In this document: positions 1 to 6,018 of the stretch, piece by piece | Numbering within the stretch: the stretch's first letter is position 1 | Layout of the letters: the number at the start of each line of letters is the position of its first letter | Source of the DNA: JAGIBJ01 sp047604965 | GTDB lineage: Bacteria; Actinomycetota; Thermoleophilia; Solirubrobacterales; Solirubrobacteraceae | Direction of reading: 5' to 3' | Assembly: GCA_047604965.1 (NCBI GenBank) | Contig: JASGGQ010000123.1 | Location: 1 to 7,899 of the forward strand | DNA: 7,899 bases | The notes under the pieces: generated by a model | The model's input: only the letters and a program-made list of their open reading frames with translations | What the model was told of the DNA's origin: nothing | Database searches by the model: none | Program-made: the position numbers and the translations under genes

Positions 1-73
1 CCCCCCAGCTGGGGCCACAAACCCCCCCGCTCGGCTCGGCTCGCCTGGCCGCTGGCTCGGATCGGCCGGCACG
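1..73. other. GC-rich leading segment, no gene seen
   Basis: No reading frame with plausible coding character lies here. The first bases contain the short palindrome CCCCAGCTGGGG (3-14) and a GCTCG/GCTCGG short-period repetition around 30-45. This may be the 3' flank of a gene upstream of the window, but nothing in the sequence identifies that gene. Confidence 0.4.
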
Positions 74-111
74 CCCACCGCGGCGATGGTGTCCGCCATC
101 GCCGCGGTGGG
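74..111. terminator. Perfect 16-bp hairpin, probable terminator
   Basis: The arms at 74-89 and 96-111 are perfect reverse complements (16 bp) around a six-base loop, TGTCCG. CACG (70-73 region) and CGTG (115-118) can extend the stem past a small bulge. No T-run follows on either strand, so if it terminates transcription it is of the U-tract-less type common in high-GC actinobacteria, and it could act in both directions. It sits at the upstream edge of a gene-free stretch, which fits the end of a transcription unit outside the window. A protein-binding inverted repeat is the main alternative. Confidence 0.6.
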
Positions 112-115
112 TTGC

Positions 116-127
116 GTGATGCATCAC
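116..127. promoter_or_regulatory. 12-bp palindrome, possible operator
   Basis: GTGATGCATCAC is a perfect 12-bp palindrome five bases beyond the large hairpin. Dyads of this size and composition are typical of dimeric transcription-factor sites (GntR- or Lrp-like, for example), but no regulator is encoded here and no clear promoter overlaps it. It could also be chance or part of the extended hairpin, because its first bases can pair with the hairpin's left flank. Confidence 0.3.
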
Positions 128-613
128 CGGCGTGTCCCCAGCCGGCGACTCCATGGCGGTGACGAACGGTCACCGGGGGAAACGGCGAAGTGCTGAAACT
201 CCGCCGCAGCATGGGACCCTCGCGGGCGGTCACCGGAGTGTGCGTTCGTTGTCCCGACGACCACACACCCTCTCCACCGGACGCGGTTCCCAAGGGTGCA
301 AATTTGTCTCTGTGTCGGTACTGAGCAATACCGCACCGATGGGACGGAACTTTGCTGCTCAGCGCCGGTCTGGACGAACGACCGATGGCCGGCGCGAGCT
401 ATCTTCCGGCGCATGGCGCTGCACGGCGATGCGCTATTTGCCGGTCTACAGCGCCGGTGCCACCTGGCCGTCACCCGGCGTCAGGAGTCCGGCGGGTCGC
501 CGTGTAGTGCAGCCGCCGGTGCGCCGCAGCGTCGCGCCGTCTGCGAAGCTGAGCGACGCCCGATGCCGTCCCCGCGCTCACCTCGCACCGCGTCGCGGTC
601 CACGATCACTTCG
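128..613 (+). other. Long gene-free leader upstream of gpsA
   Basis: About 490 bases lie between the palindrome and the chosen gpsA start without a believable gene. Frames that stay open here translate to Arg/Ser/Cys-rich strings with no domain character. Instead there are several hairpins. GGTGAC/GTCACC (158-163/169-174) closes over GAACG. CGGCG/CGCCG (183-187/202-206) competes with TGCTG/CAGCA (191-195/207-211). GTGTG/CACAC (238-242/262-266) contains an inner TCGT/ACGA stem. GCGCAT/ATGCGC occurs at 409-414/429-434. Two 10-base direct repeats occur: CGGTCACCGG (167, 227) and CAGCGCCGGT (360, 449). It may be a structured 5' leader of gpsA, a separate small RNA, or decayed sequence. No recognised riboswitch class fits well. 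Confidence 0.45.
298..362 (+). ncRNA. Candidate pseudoknotted RNA element
   Basis: Three helices nest in 65 bases. An outer stem pairs GCAAA (298-302) with TTTGC (351-355). Inside it, GTG-t-CGGTA (312-320, one bulged T) pairs with TACCGCAC (329-336). The eight-base loop of that hairpin begins CTGAGCA (321-327), which is fully complementary to TGCTCAG (356-362), directly 3' of the outer stem. This gives an H-type pseudoknot with a one-base junction and a 19-base crossing loop. Such an arrangement resembles compact riboswitch or regulatory RNA folds, but I cannot assign it to a known class. The pairing is visible in the sequence; that it is transcribed and functional is inference, and the complementary strand could be the relevant one. 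Confidence 0.35.
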
Positions 614-1708
614 ATGGTGCTGCCGAACCCGATCGCGCGCCGCGCGATCGTCGTCGGTGCCGGTTCGTTCGGCACGGCGATCGCGGTGCTGCTCGCACGC
701 GGTGGCTTGCGCACGACGCTGCAAACCCGCACCGAGGAGCAGGCCGAGCAGATGCGCGAACAGCGCGAGAACGCCCGCTACTTGCCGGGTGTTGCATTGC
801 CGCAGGAGCTGCGGATCGAGAGCGTTGAGGCCGGCCTTTCGCGCGCGGAGTTGCTGTTCCTCGGGTTGCCGTCGTCGGCGGTGACCGGCACGGTGCGCGA
901 CCTGGAGCGGCGCGGCCTGCGCAAGCGCGTGCCGGTCGTCGCGATGAGTAAGGGGCTCGTGCCGCCGGATGGCCAGCTTCCGTCGCGGGTGCTCGCCCAG
1001 CAGTTTGGGCCGCTGCGCGTCGCCGCGATCGGTGGTCCGGCGCACGCGCAGGAAATGGTCGCCGACGGGGCTGCGCTCGTCGCAGCCTCCGAGAATGCGC
1101 AGGTCGCCGATCTCATTCAGCAGGTGTTCCTGCGGGCCGGCGTCGTCTGCGAGAAGAGCATTGATCCGGTCGGCGTGGAATTGGGCGGTGTCGCGAAGAA
1201 CGCGGCGGCGCTCGCGGCCGGCGCGACCGAAGGCCAGGGTCTCAATGCGGCCGGCGCCGCCGCCGGCCACATCTTCGCTGAGGTGTGGGATTACGCCGCG
1301 CGACTCGGAGCGCGCCCGCAGAGTCTGCTCGGTCTTGCCGGGATTGGCGATCTTGTCGCGACGGCGCTGGCGCCGCATTCGCGCAATCGCCGCGCCGGGG
1401 AGTTGCTGGCCGAGGGCGTCCCGTCGGCGGAGATTCCCGTGCGCGTTGGGCAGGCGGTCGAGGCGCTGGAGACGGTGCCGTTGCTGGCTCGCGCGTTGGC
1501 GCTGGCGGGCGTGCAGGCGCCGGTCACCTCCGGCCTCTCGCAGCTGATCGCCGGTGAGCTTCCGCTCCAAGAGTGGACTGAGCTGGTGCGCACCACTGTG
1601 CCGTCGCCCAATCGCTGGCGCGGCCAGTCGCGCCGCGCCGCGACCGCGCGGATGCGCGACGCGCTGCGCTTCAAAGGCCCCAACCCGATCCCGCCGGCCG
1701 AGCTGTAG
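614..1708 (+). CDS. gpsA: Glycerol-3-phosphate dehydrogenase [NAD(P)+]
   Basis: Cytoplasmic enzyme interconverting dihydroxyacetone phosphate and sn-glycerol 3-phosphate, which supplies the backbone of phospholipids. The 364-residue product has the N-terminal Rossmann nucleotide site GAGSFG (15-20), SKG (112-114; the conserved lysine near the substrate), GGPAHAQE (140-147), and the C-terminal catalytic block ELGGVAKN (189-196) with the family's catalytic lysine at K195. It also has GLAGIGDL (240-247) and SRNRR (256-260), which bind the glycerol phosphate. ATG 614 is preferred because it puts the nucleotide-binding strand about ten residues in, as is usual. An in-frame ATG at 563 would add a Ser/Arg-rich 17-residue extension. 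Neither has a clear Shine-Dalgarno. It is slightly longer than the usual 330-340 residues, through a basic, Pro-rich tail (about 331-364). It lies alone, after a long leader and before a hairpin. Confidence 0.95.
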   Translation: MVLPNPIARRAIVVGAGSFGTAIAVLLARGGLRTTLQTRTEEQAEQMREQRENARYLPGVALPQELRIESVEAGLSRAELLFLGLPSSAVTGTVRDLERRGLRKRVPVVAMSKGLVPPDGQLPSRVLAQQFGPLRVAAIGGPAHAQEMVADGAALVAASENAQVADLIQQVFLRAGVVCEKSIDPVGVELGGVAKNAAALAAGATEGQGLNAAGAAAGHIFAEVWDYAARLGARPQSLLGLAGIGDLVATALAPHSRNRRAGELLAEGVPSAEIPVRVGQAVEALETVPLLARALALAGVQAPVTSGLSQLIAGELPLQEWTELVRTTVPSPNRWRGQSRRAATARMRDALRFKGPNPIPPAEL

Positions 1709-1720
1709 GCGACCGCTCGG

Positions 1721-1740
1721 CCGCGCTCTCGTCCGCGCGG
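1721..1740 (+). terminator. Hairpin after gpsA, possible terminator
   Basis: CCGCGC (1721-1726) pairs perfectly with GCGCGG (1735-1740) over an eight-base loop, beginning 12 bases after the gpsA stop codon. There is no following T-run. Position and GC-rich stem fit a weak, U-tract-less terminator separating gpsA from the next promoter, but a six-pair GC stem is not rare at this base composition. Confidence 0.35.
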
Positions 1741-1862
1741 GTGCCGCTTGGCCTGCGGCGCTCCGGTGCCGACGTCTGCGCACCGTGGTACCGGTGGGCC
1801 CGCCCGAACGCTCGGGGATTCGGTGTGGGTATGAGCGGCTTGGCGCCCGCTCGCCGCGACGC
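1741..1862. other. Intergenic segment with alternative stems
   Basis: No gene is seen. CGGTGC (1764-1769) can pair with GCACCG (1780-1785), or CACCG (1781-1785) can instead pair with CGGTG (1792-1796), so two hairpins compete for the same middle strand. This lies upstream of the probable promoter at 1863, so it would belong to the gpsA 3' region or to an upstream regulatory region rather than to the leader of the following operon. It may be chance. Confidence 0.3.
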
Positions 1863-1892
1863 TCGACAAGGAGGGTTTCAGTGGTGTAGCTT
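1863..1892 (+). promoter_or_regulatory. Probable promoter of the membrane protein-esterase operon
   Basis: TCGACA (1863-1868) matches five of six bases of the TTGACA -35 consensus. After an 18-base spacer comes TAGCTT (1887-1892), a TAnnnT-type -10. Transcription would begin near 1899 and give a leader of about 90 bases before the ATG at 1989. The local sequence is less GC-rich than its surroundings, and a TetR-type dyad overlaps the -10. The spacer is one base longer than ideal and the -10 is imperfect, so the hexamers are a best guess. Confidence 0.4.
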
Positions 1893-1904
1893 ACGTTTCC
1901 GTAA
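1891..1904. promoter_or_regulatory. TetR-family-type operator TTACG-N4-CGTAA
   Basis: TTACG (1891-1895) and CGTAA (1900-1904) form an inverted repeat around TTTC. TTACG-N4-CGTAA dyads are a recurrent operator type for TetR-family repressors in actinobacteria. The site overlaps the end of the proposed -10 and the expected transcription start, which is ideal for repression by occlusion. No TetR gene lies in the window, so the regulator would act from elsewhere. Its position in the only promoter-like stretch before the two-gene unit makes it likely that both genes are inducible. Confidence 0.5.
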
Positions 1905-1975
1905 CCGAACGGCTGTCCCGTGGGCTGAAGTCCGGGCATCCGACGGCCGATTTTCGATCTGCATGAACACCATCT

Positions 1976-1979
1976 GGAG
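1976..1979 (+). promoter_or_regulatory. Ribosome binding site for 1989 start
   Basis: GGAG sits nine bases before the ATG at 1989. It is one of the few recognisable Shine-Dalgarno sequences in the window and supports this start over the out-of-frame ATG at 1962. Confidence 0.6.
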
Positions 1980-1988
1980 CCATTCGCG

Positions 1989-3893
1989 ATGAGCACCATC
2001 CTTGCTGCGGCTACTCCCGCGAACGCGGGCGACGGCGCGCCACTGTGGCAGCTGGCGCTGCTCACGGTTCTCATCAGCAGCGTCGCGGGCGCCGTCGCGA
2101 GCATCGCGATGAGCTACCGCGCCGGTCGGGCGCCGCGCCTGCGCCGCTTCGTCGGGCGAGTCGAAGGGGTTACCGGCTTGCCCGGCTGGTCGATCGTTCC
2201 CGGCGCCGCTGCGATCGCCTCCGCCGCGCTGATCATCACCTCCGCGACCTGGGATATCGGCCTGCATATCGATGTCGGCCGCGACTCCGGGCCGCTTGGT
2301 ACCGCCGCCCACTACCCGCTGCTCTTCGGCCTGCTTGGCGTCTTTTTGATGGGTATCCTCGCCGTTGGGCTCGCGCCGCGCGACCCGCGCCAAAGCAGCC
2401 CCGTCGCCGTGCGACTGCCGGGGCTCGGCCTCGTGCCAGCCGCGACGGTGCTGCTGTTCGCCGGCTCGGCCTTCGGCATGTCGGCGTTCCCGCTCGACGA
2501 CCTGTGGCACCGCTTCTTCGGGCAGGACGTCACCCTCTGGGGGCCGACGCACGTGATGATCATCGGCGGCACGATCAGCGCCGGCGTCGGCGGCGCGCTG
2601 CTGCTGATCGAAGGTGCGTTGGCCGCCGGCATCAATCCGTTCGCGGGGGCCACGGGGAGTCGAGCGCAAGCGACCCGACTCTTCCCGACGCTACTGGCCG
2701 GCATCTTCCTCTACTTCTGGACCGCCACCATGGACGAGTTCAACTGGGGCGTTCAGCAGTACCGCGAGATCTGGCAGCCGCTGTTGATGGCGTTCGGTGC
2801 GGCGCAGACCTTCGTGCTGGCCCGCCTCCTCATCGGCAAAGGCGGCAGCTTCGCCGCGCTTGCGATCTGGCTGCCGGTGCAGGTTGGAATGTCGCTGGTG
2901 ATCGGCGGCCCGCTGAAGGTCACGATGCCATCGGCGCCGCTGTTCCTCGCCGAAGCGGTGATCGTTGAAGCGATCGGCCTGACGGCGCTGGTCCGCCGCC
3001 CCGTCCGCTTTGGTGTGCTCAGCGGCCTGGCGATCGGAACGCTCGGTTTCGCCGCCGAATATCTGTGGACGAACCTCGCCATGCCGATCGGCTGGACGCC
3101 GGCGCTGCTCGGTGAAGGCATTCCCGTCGCAATCGCGGCTGCCATCGCCGGTGGCGCGCTCGGCGCGACGATGGCGCAGGCGCTGCGCGGCGAACTGCTG
3201 CCCGGGCGCCGGTCGCTGGCGATCGCCGGTGCGTCGGTCGCGGCCTTCATCGCGCTTGGTGTGAACGCTTCGATCACCGATCGCCCGGCGATCACCGCGA
3301 CGATGCAGATCACCAACGTGCGCATGGGCGAGACGCCGAACCACGATGAGCCGCAGAAGGTCGGCGACCTGACGGTGCGGATCTCCGATCCGTCGCTCGC
3401 CGAAGATGCCAACTGGTTCTACGTGCTGGGGTGGCAGGGTCAAGGCCGCTACCTCAACGATCTCGTCAAGCAGCCTGACGGCTCGTGGACGACGACGCAG
3501 CCGGTGCCGCTCGAAGGCTCCTGGAAGACGATGGTCCGCATTCACAAGGGTCGCTCGATGGTGATGGCTGCGCTGCGCTTCCCCAGCGATGAAGCGGTCG
3601 GTTTTGCAGGCTTCCCGGCACCCGGTGCGACACCGGTCACGCGCGACTTTGCGGCCGATACCACGCTGATGCAGTTCGAGCGCAAAGCGGGCATTCCGTC
3701 GTGGGCGTGGACCGCTGCGACCGTCGCCGTGCTCAGCACGAACCTGCTGATGATCTTGCTGATGGGCATCGTCTCGGTGCGTTTGGGCCGGATCCGGCCG
3801 AGCGGGCGCCGCGTCGATACGCCGAGCGGCCAGCTCGTCGACGGCGCTGAACGGGCGCTCGGGCGTATCGGCCGGCCGCACGTGGCACGATGA
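1989..3893 (+). CDS. Multi-pass membrane protein with FixH/YtkA-like ectodomain and PmoC-like D/H motif
   Basis: I do not recognise a named family for this 634-residue protein. About thirteen hydrophobic helices are visible: roughly 20-42, 68-87, 109-128, 146-166, 188-212, 231-248, 263-282, 287-306, 316-335, 341-360, 376-397, 409-427 and 572-599. Between the last two lies a hydrophilic segment (about 428-570) whose PVPLEGSW block (506-512) and following strands resemble the FixH/YtkA-type beta-sandwich. Arg-rich loops (43-58, 129-142, 336-340, 400-408, 598-608) place the N-terminus and ectodomain outside. Then WDIGLHID (88-95), H108, DDLWH (170-174) with D180 and H188, and DE (249-250) all fall on the outer face, with no other histidine in the helical part. 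This suggests an extracytoplasmic metal site. The 170-188 spacing resembles the PmoC/AmoC copper motif. First gene of a coupled pair. Function unknown; metal binding is inferred. Confidence 0.85.
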   Translation: MSTILAAATPANAGDGAPLWQLALLTVLISSVAGAVASIAMSYRAGRAPRLRRFVGRVEGVTGLPGWSIVPGAAAIASAALIITSATWDIGLHIDVGRDSGPLGTAAHYPLLFGLLGVFLMGILAVGLAPRDPRQSSPVAVRLPGLGLVPAATVLLFAGSAFGMSAFPLDDLWHRFFGQDVTLWGPTHVMIIGGTISAGVGGALLLIEGALAAGINPFAGATGSRAQATRLFPTLLAGIFLYFWTATMDEFNWGVQQYREIWQPLLMAFGAAQTFVLARLLIGKGGSFAALAIWLPVQVGMSLVIGGPLKVTMPSAPLFLAEAVIVEAIGLTALVRRPVRFGVLSGLAIGTLGFAAEYLWTNLAMPIGWTPALLGEGIPVAIAAAIAGGALGATMAQALRGELLPGRRSLAIAGASVAAFIALGVNASITDRPAITATMQITNVRMGETPNHDEPQKVGDLTVRISDPSLAEDANWFYVLGWQGQGRYLNDLVKQPDGSWTTTQPVPLEGSWKTMVRIHKGRSMVMAALRFPSDEAVGFAGFPAPGATPVTRDFAADTTLMQFERKAGIPSWAWTAATVAVLSTNLLMILLMGIVSVRLGRIRPSGRRVDTPSGQLVDGAERALGRIGRPHVAR

Positions 3894-5146
3894 CCGCCGC
3901 CTGGCTGCTTGCCGCGCTTGGCGCGCTGAGCCTCGCGGTCGCCGCGAACGCCCGCTGGCCGAGCCGGCGTGGCCGGTTCGTGATGCCCAGCTGGATGCTG
4001 GCGATGTTCGCGGTTGAGCTGGCGGTCCATCTGATCGTGATCGGCGTCGTGATCGTCGTCGCGCTCGCCGCTGCCGGCGCGCTCGGATCACCGGTCGGCG
4101 CGCTGGGATTGGTGCTTTGGCTCGCTGCCGCTGCCGTCGCGGCGCCGTGGGGGCGCGCGAGCCTGCGGACCCAGCTCGACGTTGAAGGACGCCCCGCCGA
4201 ACTGGATCTCAGCGCCGACGACGCACCGCCGTTCCCGCGCCTGCATTTGATCCTGCCGCTGCTGGCCCCGTGGCGGCGCGGCGTGCGTCATCAGCGCGGC
4301 CGCACCTTCGCGATGGTCGACGGCGTCAAGCTCAAGCTCGACATCTACCGGCCCTCCACCGATCCGGGACGCCCGCTGCCGGCGATCATCTACATCCACG
4401 GCGGCGCCTGGTATTTCGGTAGCCGACGTGAACAGGGGCTGCCGATGCTCGGCCATCTCGCCGCGAACGGCTGGATCGGCATCAACATCGACTACCGGCT
4501 GAGCCCGAAGGCGACGATGCCCGAGCATGTCCATGACTGCAAGCGCGCGATCGCGTGGGTGCGCGAGCACGCCGACGAGCTGGGGGTCGACCCCTCGTTC
4601 ATCGCGGTTGCCGGCGGGTCGGCCGGCGGGCATCTCGCCACGCTGTGTGCGCTGACGCCCAACCTCGCCGCGCTGCAACCTGGCTTTGAGGCGGCCGACA
4701 CGCGAGTCGATGCCTGCATCTCGTTTTACGGGATATACGACTTCGAGGACCCCGACCAGCAGCAGATCCCGGCCCTGCGGGAGCTGGTCGAGAAGATCGT
4801 CTTCAAGACGACGGCCGAACAGGACCCCGAGCTGTTCAAGCTCGTTGCTCCGATGTACCATCTGCGCCGCGACGCGGTGCCGTTCTTCGTGATCCACGGC
4901 AACGGCGACACACTCGTGCCGGTCGGTGAGAGCCGCGCGTTCGTTGCCGCGCTGCGCGACATCAGCGCGCAGGTGGTGCTGTACGCCGAGATGCCGGGTG
5001 GTCAGCACGCCTTCGACCTGTTGCCGACGTGGCGTTCGGCGCCGGTGATCCGTGCCATCGAACGGTTCCTCGCCGCGACCTACGCGACCCGCAACGCCAC
5101 GCTGGCCGAGACGGAACTGGCCGTCGAAGCGCAGATCACCGCGTAG
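3890..5146 (+). CDS. Membrane-anchored alpha/beta-hydrolase esterase, HSL type
   Basis: A 418-residue carboxylesterase/lipase of the hormone-sensitive-lipase group, predicted to hydrolyse acyl esters. The catalytic domain (about 130-400) shows the oxyanion-hole motif HGGAW (170-174), the nucleophile elbow GGSAGG (242-247, S244), the acid D340 in HGNGDTLVP, and the catalytic histidine H373 in GGQHAFD. Three hydrophobic segments precede it (about 3-20, 35-63, 69-86). The basic loop RWPSRRGR (22-29) suggests that the catalytic domain faces the cytoplasm. Size and layout recall mycobacterial LipC/LipQ-type carboxylesterases, from memory only. The start overlaps the preceding stop as ATGA with no Shine-Dalgarno, indicating translational coupling to the membrane protein. 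The natural substrate cannot be read from sequence; membrane anchoring favours a lipid or another hydrophobic ester. Confidence 0.9.
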   Translation: MTAAWLLAALGALSLAVAANARWPSRRGRFVMPSWMLAMFAVELAVHLIVIGVVIVVALAAAGALGSPVGALGLVLWLAAAAVAAPWGRASLRTQLDVEGRPAELDLSADDAPPFPRLHLILPLLAPWRRGVRHQRGRTFAMVDGVKLKLDIYRPSTDPGRPLPAIIYIHGGAWYFGSRREQGLPMLGHLAANGWIGINIDYRLSPKATMPEHVHDCKRAIAWVREHADELGVDPSFIAVAGGSAGGHLATLCALTPNLAALQPGFEAADTRVDACISFYGIYDFEDPDQQQIPALRELVEKIVFKTTAEQDPELFKLVAPMYHLRRDAVPFFVIHGNGDTLVPVGESRAFVAALRDISAQVVLYAEMPGGQHAFDLLPTWRSAPVIRAIERFLAATYATRNATLAETELAVEAQITA

Positions 5147-5151
5147 CGGCG

Positions 5152-6018
5152 TCAGCGTTCGTCGCGGGCCATCAGCGTCGTGACGATCGCTTCGTAAACC
5201 GCTTCGCCCGGCCCGCCGTCGGCGCGCCGCACATTCGGATGCTCGGCCAGCGCGAGCTGTACGCCCGGGTCGGCGGCGACATGCTCGCCGCCGACGAGCC
5301 AGAAGGTGCCGGTCGCCGCCGCCATGCCGACATCCTCGGCAGAGTCGCCGACGCTGATCGTCTCCTGCATCGCGTAGCCACGGATCCGGCGGTGGCGGGC
5401 GACGGCCGCCGCTTTGCTCACCGACTCCGGGGCGAGGTGGTAGCTGCGCGGCGCGGTGATCGCAGTGTCGAGCGTGCTGTCCGGCTCGTCGCTGAGCGTG
5501 CCCGTGCCGCCGCGTGGCAGCCCACCGAGGTAGCCGTTGTCGATCAGCCGCAGGTCGCCGGAGCCGTGCTCGTCGAGCAGCCGTTGCGCGTCGCCGAGAT
5601 CCAGCTCACCCCGGAACAGCACCGACACCTCACGGCCGCGATGCCACGGCGCGTGCAGTTCGAGCCGGCCGGGGTAGGCGCGGGTGAGCAGCTCAACGAC
5701 GCCGCGCTGCACGATCAGCTCGTAGACGCTCAGCCCGTCCTGCGGTTGCAGCTCGCCGGTCTGCCAGTAGTCCTCGCCATCGACGTGCAGCCCGCCGCCG
5801 ATCTCAAAGCCGTACGCGGTCGCGCCGATCGCGCGCGCCGGCTCGCGCACCGTGTCGCGCCGCCGCCCGCTGATCGGCACCACTTCGACCCCGGCGCGAT
5901 GCGCCGCCTCAAGCGCGCGCGCCGCCATCAGCGAAACGTTGCCGTCCGCGTCGTGCAGCAGCGATCCACCGCGACCGACCAGGGTTCCGTCGAGATCGAC
6001 GTACACGCAGCGCAGCAT
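5152..6018 (-). CDS. HAD-superfamily phosphatase, Cof/MPGP-like (type IIB)
   Basis: A 288-residue HAD phosphohydrolase acting on an unidentified small phosphorylated metabolite in the cytoplasm. All four motifs are visible: DLDGTL (8-13; nucleophile D8 and acid/base D10), SGR (50-52), the lysine of SVSKAAAV (K202), and GDSAED (224-229), which binds Mg2+. The roughly 120-residue insert between motifs II and III is the C2-type cap seen in Cof, sucrose-phosphatase and mannosyl-3-phosphoglycerate phosphatase relatives. FEIGGG (71-76) is the usual turn before the cap. The start at 6018 puts motif I at residue 8, as is normal. An upstream in-frame ATG at 6081 would add 21 residues and run into the helicase gene. 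It converges on the esterase with 5 bp between stop codons and diverges from the helicase. The specific substrate is unknown. Confidence 0.88.
   Translation of the reverse strand: MLRCVYVDLDGTLVGRGGSLLHDADGNVSLMAARALEAAHRAGVEVVPISGRRRDTVREPARAIGATAYGFEIGGGLHVDGEDYWQTGELQPQDGLSVYELIVQRGVVELLTRAYPGRLELHAPWHRGREVSVLFRGELDLGDAQRLLDEHGSGDLRLIDNGYLGGLPRGGTGTLSDEPDSTLDTAITAPRSYHLAPESVSKAAAVARHRRIRGYAMQETISVGDSAEDVGMAAATGTFWLVGGEHVAADPGVQLALAEHPNVRRADGGPGEAVYEAIVTTLMARDER

Noticed and set aside
167..236. RNase P RNA or tmRNA in the long leader
   Set aside because: Some GGTGA/CGGTCACC similarity to actinobacterial RNase P, but the universal conserved blocks (GAGGAAAGTCC, ACAGAA) are absent on both strands, and no tRNA-like ends are seen.
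158..500. Cobalamin riboswitch in the gpsA leader: GGGAA near 178, AACTCCG near 197, and a B12-box-like CAGGAGTCCGGC near 482
   Set aside because: The box-like string is close to the consensus, but the spacing to the 5' parts is about 100 bases too long, P4 carries an extra insert, and gpsA is not a usual B12-controlled gene. An Rfam RF00174 scan would decide.
132..884. Open plus-strand frame of 250 codons overlapping the gpsA start
   Set aside because: Arg/Ser/Cys-rich translation with no domain character; its second half is gpsA read in the wrong frame.
1741..1992. Small gene in the gap before the membrane protein (83-codon frame)
   Set aside because: No ribosome site, no domain character, and it runs through the proposed promoter and operator into the next gene.
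578..2104. 508-codon open frame on the minus strand opposite gpsA
   Set aside because: Low-complexity Arg/Ala/Gly translation typical of GC-rich antisense frames; the sense strand encodes a complete GpsA with all motifs.
2691..4091. 466-codon minus-strand open frame opposite the membrane protein
   Set aside because: Arg/Asp/Ala-rich shadow frame; the sense frame has regular helices, a ribosome site and a coupled neighbour.
677..4554. Four copies of GCGATCGC (677, 2211, 3219, 4547), as in the cyanobacterial HIP1 repeat
   Set aside because: All four are Ala-Ile-Ala codons in the same phase (GCG ATC GCx), so codon preference explains them.
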